A stretch of 64,000 nucleotides of DNA, from positions 1 to 64,000 of the forward strand of contig JAEUHG010000282.1 of NCBI GenBank assembly GCA_016795425.1. The letters are read 5' to 3'. Below the pieces are notes generated by a model. The model worked only from the letters and a program-made list of their open reading frames with translations. It did not search any database and had not been told where the DNA came from. Source of the DNA: Verrucomicrobiales bacterium. GTDB taxonomy: Bacteria > Verrucomicrobiota > Verrucomicrobiia > Limisphaerales > CAIMTB01. The position numbers and the translations under genes are program-made. Positions within the stretch are counted from its first letter, which is position 1; each line of letters opens with the position of its first letter. Shown here in pieces: positions 50,157 to 60,099 of the stretch.

Positions 50157-51511
50157 GCGTGCCCCTTCCCACCGACCCCGGGCCGACCGGCGGAGGGCGA
50201 TTGAGCCGTCGCCTGGGATTGTTCGACGCCACCACCGCTGTGATCGGCGGAATTGTAGGGGCAGGTATCTTCCTGAATCCGTCGGTGGTCGCCCGGCTGG
50301 TACCGGCTCCCTGGGCCATTCTTTCGGCCTGGATACTCGGTGGATTCATTGCACTTGCTGGCGCGTGGATCTACGCGGAACTCGGGTCTGAACGGCCGGC
50401 ACCGGGCGGTCAGTACGCCTATTTTCGCGACGCCTTTCATCCCTGTGTCGCCTTCCTGTACGGGTGGGGGCTGCTGTGGGTGATCCAAAGCGGCGGCATG
50501 GCGGCCGTTGGCGTCACGTTCGCGAAGTACTTCGCGGGAATGCTGGGTTGGTCAAGCGACCCACGTCTGCTTGCCGCCGGGGCGATACTGTTTCTCACGT
50601 TGGTGAATTGCTGGGGAGTGCGAGCCGGCGCCTCCACCCAAAGTTTCTTTACGGTGCTGAAAGCGGTAGCGATCGCCGGGTTGATTGTCTGCGGTTTGTT
50701 CCTGACCGGGCCTGCGTCCGCGACGACAGTCGAATCGGTCGGCCTGACGCAACCGATGGGGATGGCTGACTTCATGTCGGCGATGGTGCCGGTGTTGTTT
50801 GCCTATGGAGGATGGCAGACCGCCTGTTTCCTGGCCGGTGAGATCCGCGAACCCGAACGCAATCTCCCTCGCGCATTGGTTTTGGGCATCGCGGTGGTGA
50901 TCACGCTCTATCTCGCCACCAACGCTGCTTGCCTGCGTTCCCTTGGAGCCTCGGGTCTTGCCGCCACGAACACGCCGGCATCCGAAGTGATGCGCCGGGC
51001 CTTGGGTGAACCCGGCGCGCAATGGATCGCGGCGGGAATCGTCGTCTCGACATTTGGCTTTCTCAGCCAAGGCATGCTGACGACACCGCGGGTGTACTAC
51101 GCGATGGCCCAGGACGGCGTCTTTTTTTCAGCACTCGGCCGGGTCCACCCTGGTTCCCAAGCGCCTATTGCCGCCATCATACTGCAGGGCGTCGTCGCCT
51201 CCATCGTGGCATTCTCCGGCAGCTACGAGACCATTTTGAATTACGTGGTCTCGGTCGACTTCATCTTTTACGGGCTGGCTGGAATCTGCGTTTTCGTGTT
51301 CCGCCATCGTGACGGAAAACGTCCGCGGTTCCAGGTTCCCGGACACCCTTGGACCACGCTGGGCTTCAGCGGTGTCTGCTGGTGGGTGGTTGCGAACCTA
51401 GTGGTTCAGAACCCTGCGGATGCGTTGAAGGGATTGTTCATCCTCGCCCTTGGAGCACCGGTCTACTGGTTCTGGAGTCGACCCAGTCGACGTCGGAACC
51501 CGGTCGGCTAA
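50153..51511 (+). CDS. APC-superfamily amino acid permease
   Basis: 452 aa with about twelve transmembrane segments. The first helix has the APC substrate-binding break GGIVGAGIF, followed by APGGQYAYFRDAF and, in helix 6, a FAYGGWQ segment. The start is GTG 50153, overlapping the stop of the flavin oxidoreductase gene. LAT/CAT-like amino acid or polyamine exchangers are the nearest groups by motif; the substrate is not predictable. Confidence 0.92.
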   Translation: MSVPLPTDPGPTGGGRLSRRLGLFDATTAVIGGIVGAGIFLNPSVVARLVPAPWAILSAWILGGFIALAGAWIYAELGSERPAPGGQYAYFRDAFHPCVAFLYGWGLLWVIQSGGMAAVGVTFAKYFAGMLGWSSDPRLLAAGAILFLTLVNCWGVRAGASTQSFFTVLKAVAIAGLIVCGLFLTGPASATTVESVGLTQPMGMADFMSAMVPVLFAYGGWQTACFLAGEIREPERNLPRALVLGIAVVITLYLATNAACLRSLGASGLAATNTPASEVMRRALGEPGAQWIAAGIVVSTFGFLSQGMLTTPRVYYAMAQDGVFFSALGRVHPGSQAPIAAIILQGVVASIVAFSGSYETILNYVVSVDFIFYGLAGICVFVFRHRDGKRPRFQVPGHPWTTLGFSGVCWWVVANLVVQNPADALKGLFILALGAPVYWFWSRPSRRRNPVG

Positions 51512-51529
51512 CACCAAACGGAGCGGCCG

Positions 51530-52768
51530 TTAATTCGGCGGCGCGAGCGGCGACACAGGTTCCAGACCACCCGTGGGCGGCAGCGGTGGCGGAACGATCT
51601 CAGCAGGCGTGCCATTGGGGGCAGAGGCATCAGCCTTCTTTTCGGCCATGAGTGCACTGCGATCCTTGAGCACGGAATCGACGGTCCACTTGGAGACTTT
51701 GAACACCCAGCCCCCAAGGGCCTGCTCCTTTTTCAGTTTCTCCTTCAATTTGTCCTGGGCCTCTTTCCAGGCCTTCTCGTTCTTTTCCTTGTCCTCCGCC
51801 TTTTCATCTGCGGCGGCGGCTCGCTCTTTGGGCAGATCCGCTGAAGCAGCAACCGTGAGGAAGAACGATTCAGCATCAGGCTGTGTTCCAACCTGAAGCT
51901 CGTAGCGGAAGCCCTCAAAGGTTTCCAGGGCGATCGTGGTGGGATGCGCGAACGCCGTCTTCACAGCGTCGGCATCCTTGGAGTAGACGTCATTGAAAGA
52001 AGGCGAAGAGAAGGCCCAGTTGAAGCTGCTCAACTTACCTTTGTCCAAATCCTCGGTGTCCTTCTTGTCGGTCAACGACCAATCCCCCGACTCATTCGTG
52101 CGCACCAGACTCCAGGACTGGGCGGCGTTGGTGGAGGCGAGAGAAACCGTCTTGAGCTTCTCAACCTTGAAGAAGTCCTTGTTCAACCAGGATTCGGGCT
52201 TGGGTTCGACATCGCTGAACGTCTCACTGACAACGAACACCGTTTCTTTGTTGTCGGGAAGCGCGACCCACCGTCCGACGGGGAATCCGCCAAATTGACC
52301 GCCCGAATCGCGCATTTGCTTTTTGCCGAGCAACACCGACCGAATCGTCTTGCCGTCTTTGCCCTTGAGATCGACGAGGACGGCGGTGTTGGTGCCGGCG
52401 TCCTTGGCGTCGGGAGCCGCCAATTCGAGTCGGGACCACTGGGACACGCCGACCTTTTGGCTTTGGACCGGCTTGAGTTCCCAGAGTTTTCGGACCAATT
52501 CGGAGATTTCACCGAAGGCGGCGGGATAGTTGGACCGTTCTTTCACGACCCAAGGTTGATCGGTCGTTTTCGAAAGGTTCACCTCGGCGTCGCGAGCCTT
52601 GATGGTGATCTGGGCGACGTCATTGGCAGGGAATTCTCCCAGCAGTTTCTCGCCGACCCCGGCATCCCGGGCGGAGAACTCCGCCTGCCGGTTTTGGTTG
52701 AAGTACAGGGCGAGGCCTCCGAGCAAGAGGCCCACGACCACGAGTAGGGTCAGTTGCTTGCGATTCAT
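51530..52768 (-). CDS. DUF4340 protein of the Gld-type ABC operon
   Basis: 412 aa. One N-terminal transmembrane anchor (LTLLVVVGLLLGGLALYF), then a DUF4340 beta-rich periplasmic region with its usual pattern (ITIKARDAEVNLSKTTDQPW, AFGEISELVRKLWELKP). A Lys/Glu-rich coiled segment (about 320-350) and a Pro-rich tail follow. It is the last gene of a minus-strand operon and overlaps the GldG-like gene by 4 bases. DUF4340 proteins regularly accompany this transporter type. Role unknown. Confidence 0.9.
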   Translation of the reverse strand: MNRKQLTLLVVVGLLLGGLALYFNQNRQAEFSARDAGVGEKLLGEFPANDVAQITIKARDAEVNLSKTTDQPWVVKERSNYPAAFGEISELVRKLWELKPVQSQKVGVSQWSRLELAAPDAKDAGTNTAVLVDLKGKDGKTIRSVLLGKKQMRDSGGQFGGFPVGRWVALPDNKETVFVVSETFSDVEPKPESWLNKDFFKVEKLKTVSLASTNAAQSWSLVRTNESGDWSLTDKKDTEDLDKGKLSSFNWAFSSPSFNDVYSKDADAVKTAFAHPTTIALETFEGFRYELQVGTQPDAESFFLTVAASADLPKERAAAADEKAEDKEKNEKAWKEAQDKLKEKLKKEQALGGWVFKVSKWTVDSVLKDRSALMAEKKADASAPNGTPAEIVPPPLPPTGGLEPVSPLAPPN

Positions 52769-54672
52769 TGGGCGGCCGTGCGCTTGCGTTTAAAGGTCGC
52801 GATGACAATGCCGGCGAGGGACACGGCCACGGGCATCGCGAGAATATTGGTCCACTTGGCGGTGGTCTCGAGCGAATCGACATCCCGCCGAAGATTCTTG
52901 CGAACCTCCTTGAGTTCCTTGTTCACCTCGGCGCGCTTGCGCTGGAACTGGAGAATCTCCTGCTTCTGTTCGTCCGAGAGTATGGCCTGCTGGCCTTCGC
53001 CCTTGGCACGCTGCAGGTCATTCAAGCGCTGCTGCGCATCGGAGAGGTCCTTTTCCAGCTGCCGAATCTTGCTCTCGTAAGACAGCTCAGCCTTCGCCTG
53101 CATTTCACGAACTCGCGTGAACGGCCGGTTCAGGGTGGCACGACTGCGAATGCCGATGAGGTCCTTGTCGCCCCCCATCTGCTCCACGAGGTTCTGAACG
53201 AAGGTCAGATTTGCCGCGAACGGCATCATGATCCGTTGCCCGAAGAGTTCCTGCACCCGCGCGAAGAAGTTCTGGTGCAGCATGTCGGCGTCCCCGATCA
53301 AAACCACGATGCCATCGTCCTTCGACTCCTTGAGGTGGGCGGCGGGGTCGGTTTTCTTGTCCTCACCTTCCTTCTTGTCATCTTCCTTGGCGTCGGCCCC
53401 GGGTTTGCCATCAGGGAAGGCCGTCTTGAACTTGCCGGTCAATCGCACACCCAGCTTGTGTTCGGTGCCGGAGGGTTTGAATTCCTCGGTCGCCCCGAAC
53501 TGCGCCATCATTTTGTCGGTGAGCTGGGAGTCCTTGCTGCTATGGAAAAGGACACTTTGCTTGAGTCCCTCGACCGGGCTCCCGGTGAAGTGGCCTGCAA
53601 AGGGCAGCAGCACACGTCCGAGTTGGGTGGTCGCGACGTCGTTGGTGTCCATGGCCGCCTGGGTGAGCGACAGGAACGAAGGATTCGGTTGAGGGCGGCC
53701 GGTGCGGGGATCCTGCAGTTCAGTGAGGAACTGTTTATCGGACACCACCTTGTTGATGTCGAATTCGAGTCCCCAGGCCTTGAGCAATTTATCCATTGAG
53801 GCGCCACTTCCCGCGGCCGCCTGCAGGGGGTTGCTCGGATTGTTGCCGGAGTCAAAAACGCTCAACGGATCAAGGAAGGCGACCAATTTCCCTCCTCGAA
53901 GCACGAACTGGTCAATCGCGTATTGGGCCGCCTCGGAGATTCCCTTGGGATACACCACGAGGAGCAGGTTGATGTCATCATCGATCTTGTCGGTGGAGAT
54001 CGGTATCTCCTTCACGTTGAAGTCCGCCTTCAATTCGCTGATGAAGATCCACGGTTCCTGCCGCCCCCCGCCGCGCATCATCATCATCGGATTCATTTCG
54101 CCGAAGACCGGCAGACCGCTCATGATGCCAAGGTTCGGCTTGACCGGTTTGACCACCTGGGAAATGGCTCGGGTAAGGTCGTACTCCAGGAGTCGCTCAC
54201 GTTGGGGAGAGATGAAGGGAATGGCGACCTTGGCATCGAGGCAGCTGATGGCGACGCCGAAATAGATCTTGTCCCCACCCAATTGCGCCATCTGGCCTTC
54301 CACCCCGTCCAGGTTCGCGGAATCCTCGGCGTCAGAATCGGGTTTGGGATCGAACTTCTTCACCTCGATCTTGCCCTTCGAAAACGTGCGATACTCGTTA
54401 AGCAGGTCCTCAACACGCTGGGCATAGGTGCGCAGGCCGACATCCAGGTCGTTGGCGCTTTGACTGAAATAAAACCGGAGTTGCACCGGGGTATCCAGTT
54501 TGCCCAGCACGGCGCGAGTGCCGTCCGAGAGCGTGTAGACCTTGTCCGCGGTGAGGTCGATGCGACTACTGACGCGGGTGAAGATCAGGTTGAGAGCGAT
54601 GGCGATGACCAGGAGGATGATCACACCGACCGACGAGTAGAGAACAGTTTCGAGCTGCTTCTGGTTTTTCAT
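52765..54672 (-). CDS. GldG-like auxiliary component of an ABC transporter
   Basis: 635 aa. Transmembrane helix near the N-terminus (VGVIILLVIAIALNLIF), an ABC-type uncharacterised-transport (GldG/DUF4350-like) domain with the RLYFSQSAND-like LRFYFSQSANDLDVGLRTYA stretch, and a C-terminal coiled coil (QLEKDLSDAQQRLNDLQRAK). A second helix lies near the end (NILAMPVAVSLAGIVIATF). In Bacteroidetes GldG pairs with GldF and GldA; here the complex is likely an exporter of unknown cargo and need not serve gliding. It overlaps DUF4340 by 4 bases. Confidence 0.88.
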   Translation of the reverse strand: MKNQKQLETVLYSSVGVIILLVIAIALNLIFTRVSSRIDLTADKVYTLSDGTRAVLGKLDTPVQLRFYFSQSANDLDVGLRTYAQRVEDLLNEYRTFSKGKIEVKKFDPKPDSDAEDSANLDGVEGQMAQLGGDKIYFGVAISCLDAKVAIPFISPQRERLLEYDLTRAISQVVKPVKPNLGIMSGLPVFGEMNPMMMMRGGGRQEPWIFISELKADFNVKEIPISTDKIDDDINLLLVVYPKGISEAAQYAIDQFVLRGGKLVAFLDPLSVFDSGNNPSNPLQAAAGSGASMDKLLKAWGLEFDINKVVSDKQFLTELQDPRTGRPQPNPSFLSLTQAAMDTNDVATTQLGRVLLPFAGHFTGSPVEGLKQSVLFHSSKDSQLTDKMMAQFGATEEFKPSGTEHKLGVRLTGKFKTAFPDGKPGADAKEDDKKEGEDKKTDPAAHLKESKDDGIVVLIGDADMLHQNFFARVQELFGQRIMMPFAANLTFVQNLVEQMGGDKDLIGIRSRATLNRPFTRVREMQAKAELSYESKIRQLEKDLSDAQQRLNDLQRAKGEGQQAILSDEQKQEILQFQRKRAEVNKELKEVRKNLRRDVDSLETTAKWTNILAMPVAVSLAGIVIATFKRKRTAAQ

Positions 54673-54725
54673 GGCTGCCCGGAGGGAGATGAGGGTTGCG
54701 AATTCAGGGGCGGCTGGGGGTTGCC

Positions 54726-55472
54726 TTAGCCGGCTCGGTGTGTGCGCAGGATCACGCCGGTAGTAAACAGACAGAACCCGATGACCGTCCCGAAGTAGAC
54801 CAGGCTGCGAAACGCGACGACACCCTTCTGGAATCCATCAAAATGCGTCATCACACTAAATGACGCGGCCAAGTCCCGGATCGTCGGCATGTCGAGGGAC
54901 TCCAGCAGCTGGGTTACGGGCGGCCAACCCGAGAGAATCAGGAAGAGGCAAATGACCACCGACACGATGAAGGCGATGACCTGATTGCGGGTCATGGCTG
55001 AAGTCATGCAGGTAATGGCGAGATAGGCCCCAGCCATAAGGAAACTGCCGAAGTACCCACAAATGATGACGCCGTTATCGGGACTGCCGAGGTAATTCAC
55101 GGTGATCCAGACCGGGAACGTCAGCAACAGCGCCAGGCCGAGGAAGAGCCAGCTGGCCACGAATTTCCCGGCGATGGCCTGCCAGGGGGCAATGGGCATG
55201 GTCAGCAGCAACTCCATGGTTCCAAGTCGGCGTTCCTCCGACCACAGGCGCATGCCAGCCGCGGGTACCAGGAACAAGTACAACCATGGATGCCAGATGA
55301 AGAACGCGATGAGCGAGGCATCGCCACGCTCGAAAAACCCGCCGGCCATGAACGTGAAAAATCCGTTCATGAGCAGGAAGATAACCAGGAAGACGTACGC
55401 GACCGGCGACGAAAAGTAGGAGACCAACTCCCGTTTCGCGATGGCCGTGATGTTGCCAAGGGCTTCGTTCAT
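54726..55472 (-). CDS. GldF-like ABC transporter permease
   Basis: 248 aa with six hydrophobic segments (for example AYVFLVIFLLMNGFFTFMAG, LYLFLVPAAGMRLWSEERR and IAFIVSVVICLFLILSG). The WSEERRLGTMELLLTMPI motif between helices is diagnostic of ABC-2/GldF permeases. It lies 53 bases upstream of the GldG-like gene and 72 bases after the ATPase gene, on the same strand, completing an exporter. Confidence 0.92.
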   Translation of the reverse strand: MNEALGNITAIAKRELVSYFSSPVAYVFLVIFLLMNGFFTFMAGGFFERGDASLIAFFIWHPWLYLFLVPAAGMRLWSEERRLGTMELLLTMPIAPWQAIAGKFVASWLFLGLALLLTFPVWITVNYLGSPDNGVIICGYFGSFLMAGAYLAITCMTSAMTRNQVIAFIVSVVICLFLILSGWPPVTQLLESLDMPTIRDLAASFSVMTHFDGFQKGVVAFRSLVYFGTVIGFCLFTTGVILRTHRAG

Positions 55473-55544
55473 GTTGGATGAAAATGGAAAATGTTCGGGA
55501 ATTCAGGGACAGACCCGCCAATCGTGGCGTCGTTGGGACCGTTC

Positions 55545-56510
55545 CTAGCGCACCCCAACCCGCGTATCGGGCATGGTGATGCTGCGGAAGACTTCGTCGA
55601 GACGCCCTTCCTCCGCGTGCATTTCCTCCACCCGCCAGCGCTCGCGCGCCACCAGGTCCGCCACCGCCGACCGCAATTCACCGTTTTGCTCGCGCGACTT
55701 CGGATAAACCCGCACGTGGACCAGGGACGAACCCTCCCCACCCGCGAGCGCGGCCCGTTTCACCGGCGCCAAGTCTTCGAGTTTCTGCCGAATCTGGTCG
55801 GAAGCCAACCCACTGACCCGAATCGAAAGAACGCCTGCGTTCTCCGAGCGCGCCTTGAGGTCGGCCGGTGTCCCGCTGGCCACGATGGTTCCACGGTCGA
55901 TAATAATCGCCCGGGTGCACACCGCTTCGACTTCTTCGAGAATGTGGGTGGAGAAGATGATGGCCTTCTTCTCGCCCATGCGACGGATCAGGTTCCGGAC
56001 CTCATGCTTTTGGTTCGGATCCAGACCATCCGTCGGCTCGTCCATAATCAGGACCTGCGGGTCATGGATAATGGACTGCGCGAAGCAGAGGCGGTGGCGG
56101 TAGCCCTTGGAAAGGGTATCCACGCTTTGATGAACGACGTTGTTGAGGAAGCAGGTGTCCACGACCCGCTTGACGGCATCGGCGCGGGCCGCACCCCGGA
56201 ATCCCCGGAGTTCGGCAGCGAAATTCAGGAACTGCCACACCGTCATGTCGGTGTAGGACGGCGCGTTTTCGGGCAGGTAACCCACCAACCGCTTGGCGGC
56301 GATCGGCTCCTCGATGATGTCGTGGTCTCCGACAGAGATCCGGCCACCCGTGGGAGGGATGAATCCCGTGATCATCCGCATGGTGGTCGATTTCCCTGCA
56401 CCGTTAGGCCCGAGGAAACCAAGGATTTCTCCCCGCCCCACCGAAAACGAAACGTTGTTGACTGCTACCTTTGGACCAAAGGTGCGTGTCAGATTCTCGA
56501 CTTTGATCAT
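55545..56510 (-). CDS. ABC transporter ATP-binding protein (GldA type)
   Basis: 321 aa. Walker A GPNGAGKS, Q-loop YLPENAP, LSKGYRHR signature, Walker B VLIMDEPTDGLDP and H-loop STHILEE. A C-terminal extension of about 100 residues follows. ATG 56510 is used because GGAAG lies a few bases upstream and homology begins at MIKVENLTRTFG. It is the first gene of the four-gene operon. The 195-base region up to 56705 contains the operon's likely promoter, with an AT-rich patch near 56650-56670 but no convincing -35/-10. Confidence 0.94.
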   Translation of the reverse strand: MIKVENLTRTFGPKVAVNNVSFSVGRGEILGFLGPNGAGKSTTMRMITGFIPPTGGRISVGDHDIIEEPIAAKRLVGYLPENAPSYTDMTVWQFLNFAAELRGFRGAARADAVKRVVDTCFLNNVVHQSVDTLSKGYRHRLCFAQSIIHDPQVLIMDEPTDGLDPNQKHEVRNLIRRMGEKKAIIFSTHILEEVEAVCTRAIIIDRGTIVASGTPADLKARSENAGVLSIRVSGLASDQIRQKLEDLAPVKRAALAGGEGSSLVHVRVYPKSREQNGELRSAVADLVARERWRVEEMHAEEGRLDEVFRSITMPDTRVGVR

Positions 56511-56705
56511 GGTAACTTCCGCAAATGCCATTTGTGGGCGACCGGCTCAACGGCCTCACCACTTTTCACGGACGCCCAGCCTGCTGGGGATCCGGCACGA
56601 AAAGCCCGTTCCCCCGCGGTAATGCCGCATGAGACCGGGCCGGGGCATTATTTGTTCAAAAATCGTCGAACGCGCAAGGGGGGTCCCAAAAATTCCCTCG
56701 AGACC

Positions 56706-59700
56706 TCACGGACCCACCCGAATCGCCCCATACTCCCCGAGCGGCAACCAAAGCCCCCGTTCGGCGTCGCCATCTGCCCGGGTCAGGTCGCCCCCGAAGC
56801 AACCCGGCTGGTTGACCACCGGCAACGGTTCCAGCTGGGTGGGGTCGGCAACCCCAAACAATTCCAGGGCCGAGCCATTTCGCACCAACAGCAGGTCCCC
56901 AAAGAGTCGCAGTTCACCCGGGGCACTGGTCAATTTGGTTTCCTTTCCGAGCGTCCACTTCCCCGACCCATCCAGGCTCCACACTTCCAGCCTCTGGCGA
57001 GCGGTCTCGTTCCACCCCCCACGGGCAATCCAGGCGACATCACCTCGGATCGTTAGTGCCTGGGCCTCGCTAGCGCCAAGGTCCGCGATCACCATTGAGT
57101 CGATCCGTCGCACCTCGACACCGTCGTAGGCGGCGGCCTCCAGCCAAGTGATCTGGTTGTCCTTGCCCTCCTGATTTCGCGTCGAGGTGGTGTACAGCAG
57201 GGCGCCGCCTTTCCCCACACCCTGCAGCGAACCCGGCAACGCGACCGCCGGCCGACGCACCGGCGCAGCGGCGTCGGCGGTGTAGTCGACCACATCCAGT
57301 TCGTAACGGGACCACCAGCGGAGCACCGGGTATTGGTTGGTCACGGTTTGCAGCTCGCCCGACGTTTCCTTCACGACCTCGCTGTCCAGGGTTCCGTCGG
57401 GACGGACGACGACGTTGGTTTTGATCACCGGCTCACCAGGAACCCAGATCGTTTCGACCACCTCGTTGGTACCGACCACTTCAGAATCAACCCGTTGCCG
57501 GGAGCTATAAACCTGCAGCGAGGACGTAAAGACACCGCCGGACGGATTACCCACGCCATCCAGTCGCACCTGGCTCAGGATCGCTGGCGCGGTCTCCTGG
57601 GAGTAGTCCACTGCCATGAGCTCGCGCGAAGTCGGCATCCACCAGGGGGCCCAGAATCCCGGCATGACGGCCCCGCGCACCAGGTCGGCTCCTCCGAATG
57701 CAGGTCCCCGCCACCAGCCAAAATAGGAACGGGATTCACCGTTGGCCCAGACCACGAGGCCATCGCGCAGCCAAAACGGCTGTAATTCGACTCCCCAGGC
57801 CTGAGTGGATTCGGCCTTTGTCTCGCCAAGCTTTTTCAATGCCGCGGGATTCGAAGCATCCCAAATGGAAACCAAGACCGTGCCCGTGTTGGTGTGCCCA
57901 ACCCATTCCTCTTTCTCGCCTTGGTACTCCCAGGAGACCTCGGCGTAGTTGCCTTGGACCAGGTGCAAACGGTCGCCATGCATCGCCGCCCCCCAGACCG
58001 GAAGACTGCCCAGATCCACGGACGCCAACGACGGCGTGTCATCTCCCAAACTGCGGACCCTCAGGGTCGAACCCACGAATTCCAGCAGATGATTTCCCGC
58101 AAGCAGCACTCGTTCGACGGGATAAGCCAATTCCACCTCGGCCGAAACCCGCGGCTGATCCCGGTCGGTGACATCCGCCGAAACGAGATGCCGTCCGGTC
58201 ACGGTGAGGACCCGTTCCTTGTGCAGGGTGGCTCGACGCGGCACCAAATCGGCGCTCTTGAGCAAACCGCGCTTGGTCAGAGTGTCCCGCCCCAAATCAA
58301 TCAACTGCACACCTTGGCCACCGCCGGTGCCGCTCCATTCGCTGACCGGAACCAGCAGTAGACCGGCTTCGAGCGCGATTCCGAAGGCCTTTTCGTCTTG
58401 GTTCGCCTCGCTCCACGATGCGTTTTCTCCCAGCGGCACTTTTGAAAGCAAAGTCGGCCGGGCCGGATTCGACACATCAAACAACTGCACCGCCACGCGG
58501 GATCCGCGGGCGTCGTCCACTCCAAGCGTCAACAGACGATCCCCCAGAGGCCGCAAGAAGGTCGACCAACCCGGGATCTCCAATTCGCTGGCGATCTTCA
58601 GGTCCGCAGGTTCGGACAGGTCGATCACCCAGAGAGGGTCGACCCGCTCGAACGTGACGATGTAACCCCGTGTCCCGTCGAAGCGCGTGCCAAACAACCG
58701 TTCGCCGCGCGCCAGTTCGAGGCGATCCAACGCCACATAGGGCACCGGCGCTGCGGCTCGCGGATCCCCCAGCCTATAGGTCTCCAGCACCGTCACCCAA
58801 CGCCCGCTGGTCGCCGATTCGGTCGCCTCCACCACGACGCGCAGCACATCTCCCAGGACATCGATCTTGAATTTGTCAGCCACTCGACCCGGCAAGGCGA
58901 TCTTGGCAAACGCCGTCATCTCACCCTTGGGATCCTGAATGTCGACCACCTGGAGATCCGTCCGCCACGGCCAACTCTTGGAGTAGTCGGTCACGGCCAC
59001 GAATAGAAACTGGTCGGTGGCCGTCACCACGTTTCCGGAGCCGGCGAACCATAGGGTTCCACGGGCAATCGGTTTGGCGGGATCACTCAAATCGAAGGAA
59101 GCCACCCAGGTCCCGGCCTGCCAGGCCCCGCTACCGTCGGAGGCCGCCTGCCAAGTCTCCGTCGCGACATACAAGGCCGTGCCGACCTTCCGGCTCTCCA
59201 CGATCCGGCCACGCAGCGGCTCGCGCGCGACTTCCACGGGCGGGTTGACCGAAGCGTCCACCAGTACGACCGCCGATTCACTATCGGTTCCCCACTGGTT
59301 GCACGGATCGTGGGCCAGCAACGCGACGCGGCGGCCGTCGAGCACGTACATTTGTTCACCGGCGCCGGGCATCGGAAAGGTGCCTTTCAGAACTGGCGCA
59401 TCGGGATTGGCGATGTCCACCACCTGCAAGCCGCGATACTGGTTGAAGAAATACAACGTGTCCCCATCGACCACCCAGATGTCAGATTCCACCACGGTGC
59501 GCGCGGCGTCCGTGGTGGCGCCAGGGGCCAGCGAATTATCGGCGCGGATCATTCCTCCCGCACCTTCCCCCAACGGGCCCGAAGCCGGCTCCCCGGGGAA
59601 ATTGGTCGTTCCGGAATAAAAGGCAGCAGGCAAGGGATCAGTGGATTCGGCTCGGACCCGGAACATTTCCAACCGGTTGTCGGAGGGTAGCCGGAAGGTG

Positions 59701-59975
59701 GTCTCCGTCTCGCCAGCCGTCACACGGGCCACGGCGCGGGGAACCCAGCCCTTGAAATCGTCACGCTGGCAACCCTCGAGGATCAGGCGCACCACGCCGG
59801 TGGGAACATCGACGCGAATCACGATCTCGCCGCCGCGACGCTCGACCGCGGCAATCCGAGGGCCGGAGGTATCGGCCGCCCGAGTCGCCGCCCCCAATGA
59901 AAAGATGCCCAGGACAAGGGCCACCGGCAGGAGCCCCCATATACGATGCCATTCGCCAAACCTAACGCGTTTCAT
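56706..59975 (-). CDS. Large secreted beta-propeller protein
   Basis: 1089 aa with a signal peptide (WGLLPVALVLGIFSLGAATRA). The initiator ATG 59975 has AAGGAG five bases upstream. The body shows repeated blade motifs of the C-terminal beta-propeller/LVIVD type (NQYRGLQVVDIANPDAPVLK, TWVASFDLSDPAKPIARGT, VAVQLFDVSNPARPTLLSKV, TVLVSIWDASNPAALKKLGE). Such secreted propellers are of unknown function, possibly binding proteins or sugars at the cell surface. No catalytic motif. It appears to be a single transcription unit between the Gld operon and the TPR gene. Confidence 0.85.
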   Translation of the reverse strand: MKRVRFGEWHRIWGLLPVALVLGIFSLGAATRAADTSGPRIAAVERRGGEIVIRVDVPTGVVRLILEGCQRDDFKGWVPRAVARVTAGETETTFRLPSDNRLEMFRVRAESTDPLPAAFYSGTTNFPGEPASGPLGEGAGGMIRADNSLAPGATTDAARTVVESDIWVVDGDTLYFFNQYRGLQVVDIANPDAPVLKGTFPMPGAGEQMYVLDGRRVALLAHDPCNQWGTDSESAVVLVDASVNPPVEVAREPLRGRIVESRKVGTALYVATETWQAASDGSGAWQAGTWVASFDLSDPAKPIARGTLWFAGSGNVVTATDQFLFVAVTDYSKSWPWRTDLQVVDIQDPKGEMTAFAKIALPGRVADKFKIDVLGDVLRVVVEATESATSGRWVTVLETYRLGDPRAAAPVPYVALDRLELARGERLFGTRFDGTRGYIVTFERVDPLWVIDLSEPADLKIASELEIPGWSTFLRPLGDRLLTLGVDDARGSRVAVQLFDVSNPARPTLLSKVPLGENASWSEANQDEKAFGIALEAGLLLVPVSEWSGTGGGQGVQLIDLGRDTLTKRGLLKSADLVPRRATLHKERVLTVTGRHLVSADVTDRDQPRVSAEVELAYPVERVLLAGNHLLEFVGSTLRVRSLGDDTPSLASVDLGSLPVWGAAMHGDRLHLVQGNYAEVSWEYQGEKEEWVGHTNTGTVLVSIWDASNPAALKKLGETKAESTQAWGVELQPFWLRDGLVVWANGESRSYFGWWRGPAFGGADLVRGAVMPGFWAPWWMPTSRELMAVDYSQETAPAILSQVRLDGVGNPSGGVFTSSLQVYSSRQRVDSEVVGTNEVVETIWVPGEPVIKTNVVVRPDGTLDSEVVKETSGELQTVTNQYPVLRWWSRYELDVVDYTADAAAPVRRPAVALPGSLQGVGKGGALLYTTSTRNQEGKDNQITWLEAAAYDGVEVRRIDSMVIADLGASEAQALTIRGDVAWIARGGWNETARQRLEVWSLDGSGKWTLGKETKLTSAPGELRLFGDLLLVRNGSALELFGVADPTQLEPLPVVNQPGCFGGDLTRADGDAERGLWLPLGEYGAIRVGP

Positions 59976-60099
59976 AACAACTCCTTCGCTTGAATAATGC
60001 CCTCAAAGGGAGCACGGATTGTCAACGCCGCCAAGAACCCAATTCTTGTCCTGGCAGAGCGGGAAAGAGGCGGGTTCAAAACCCTCGGGCGGAACGGAC

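Noticed and set aside
59994..60025. TTGACA -35 box with CATTAT before the propeller gene
   Set aside because: The spacer is 20 bases, too long for a normal sigma-70 promoter, and a better -10 at 16-18 bases is absent.
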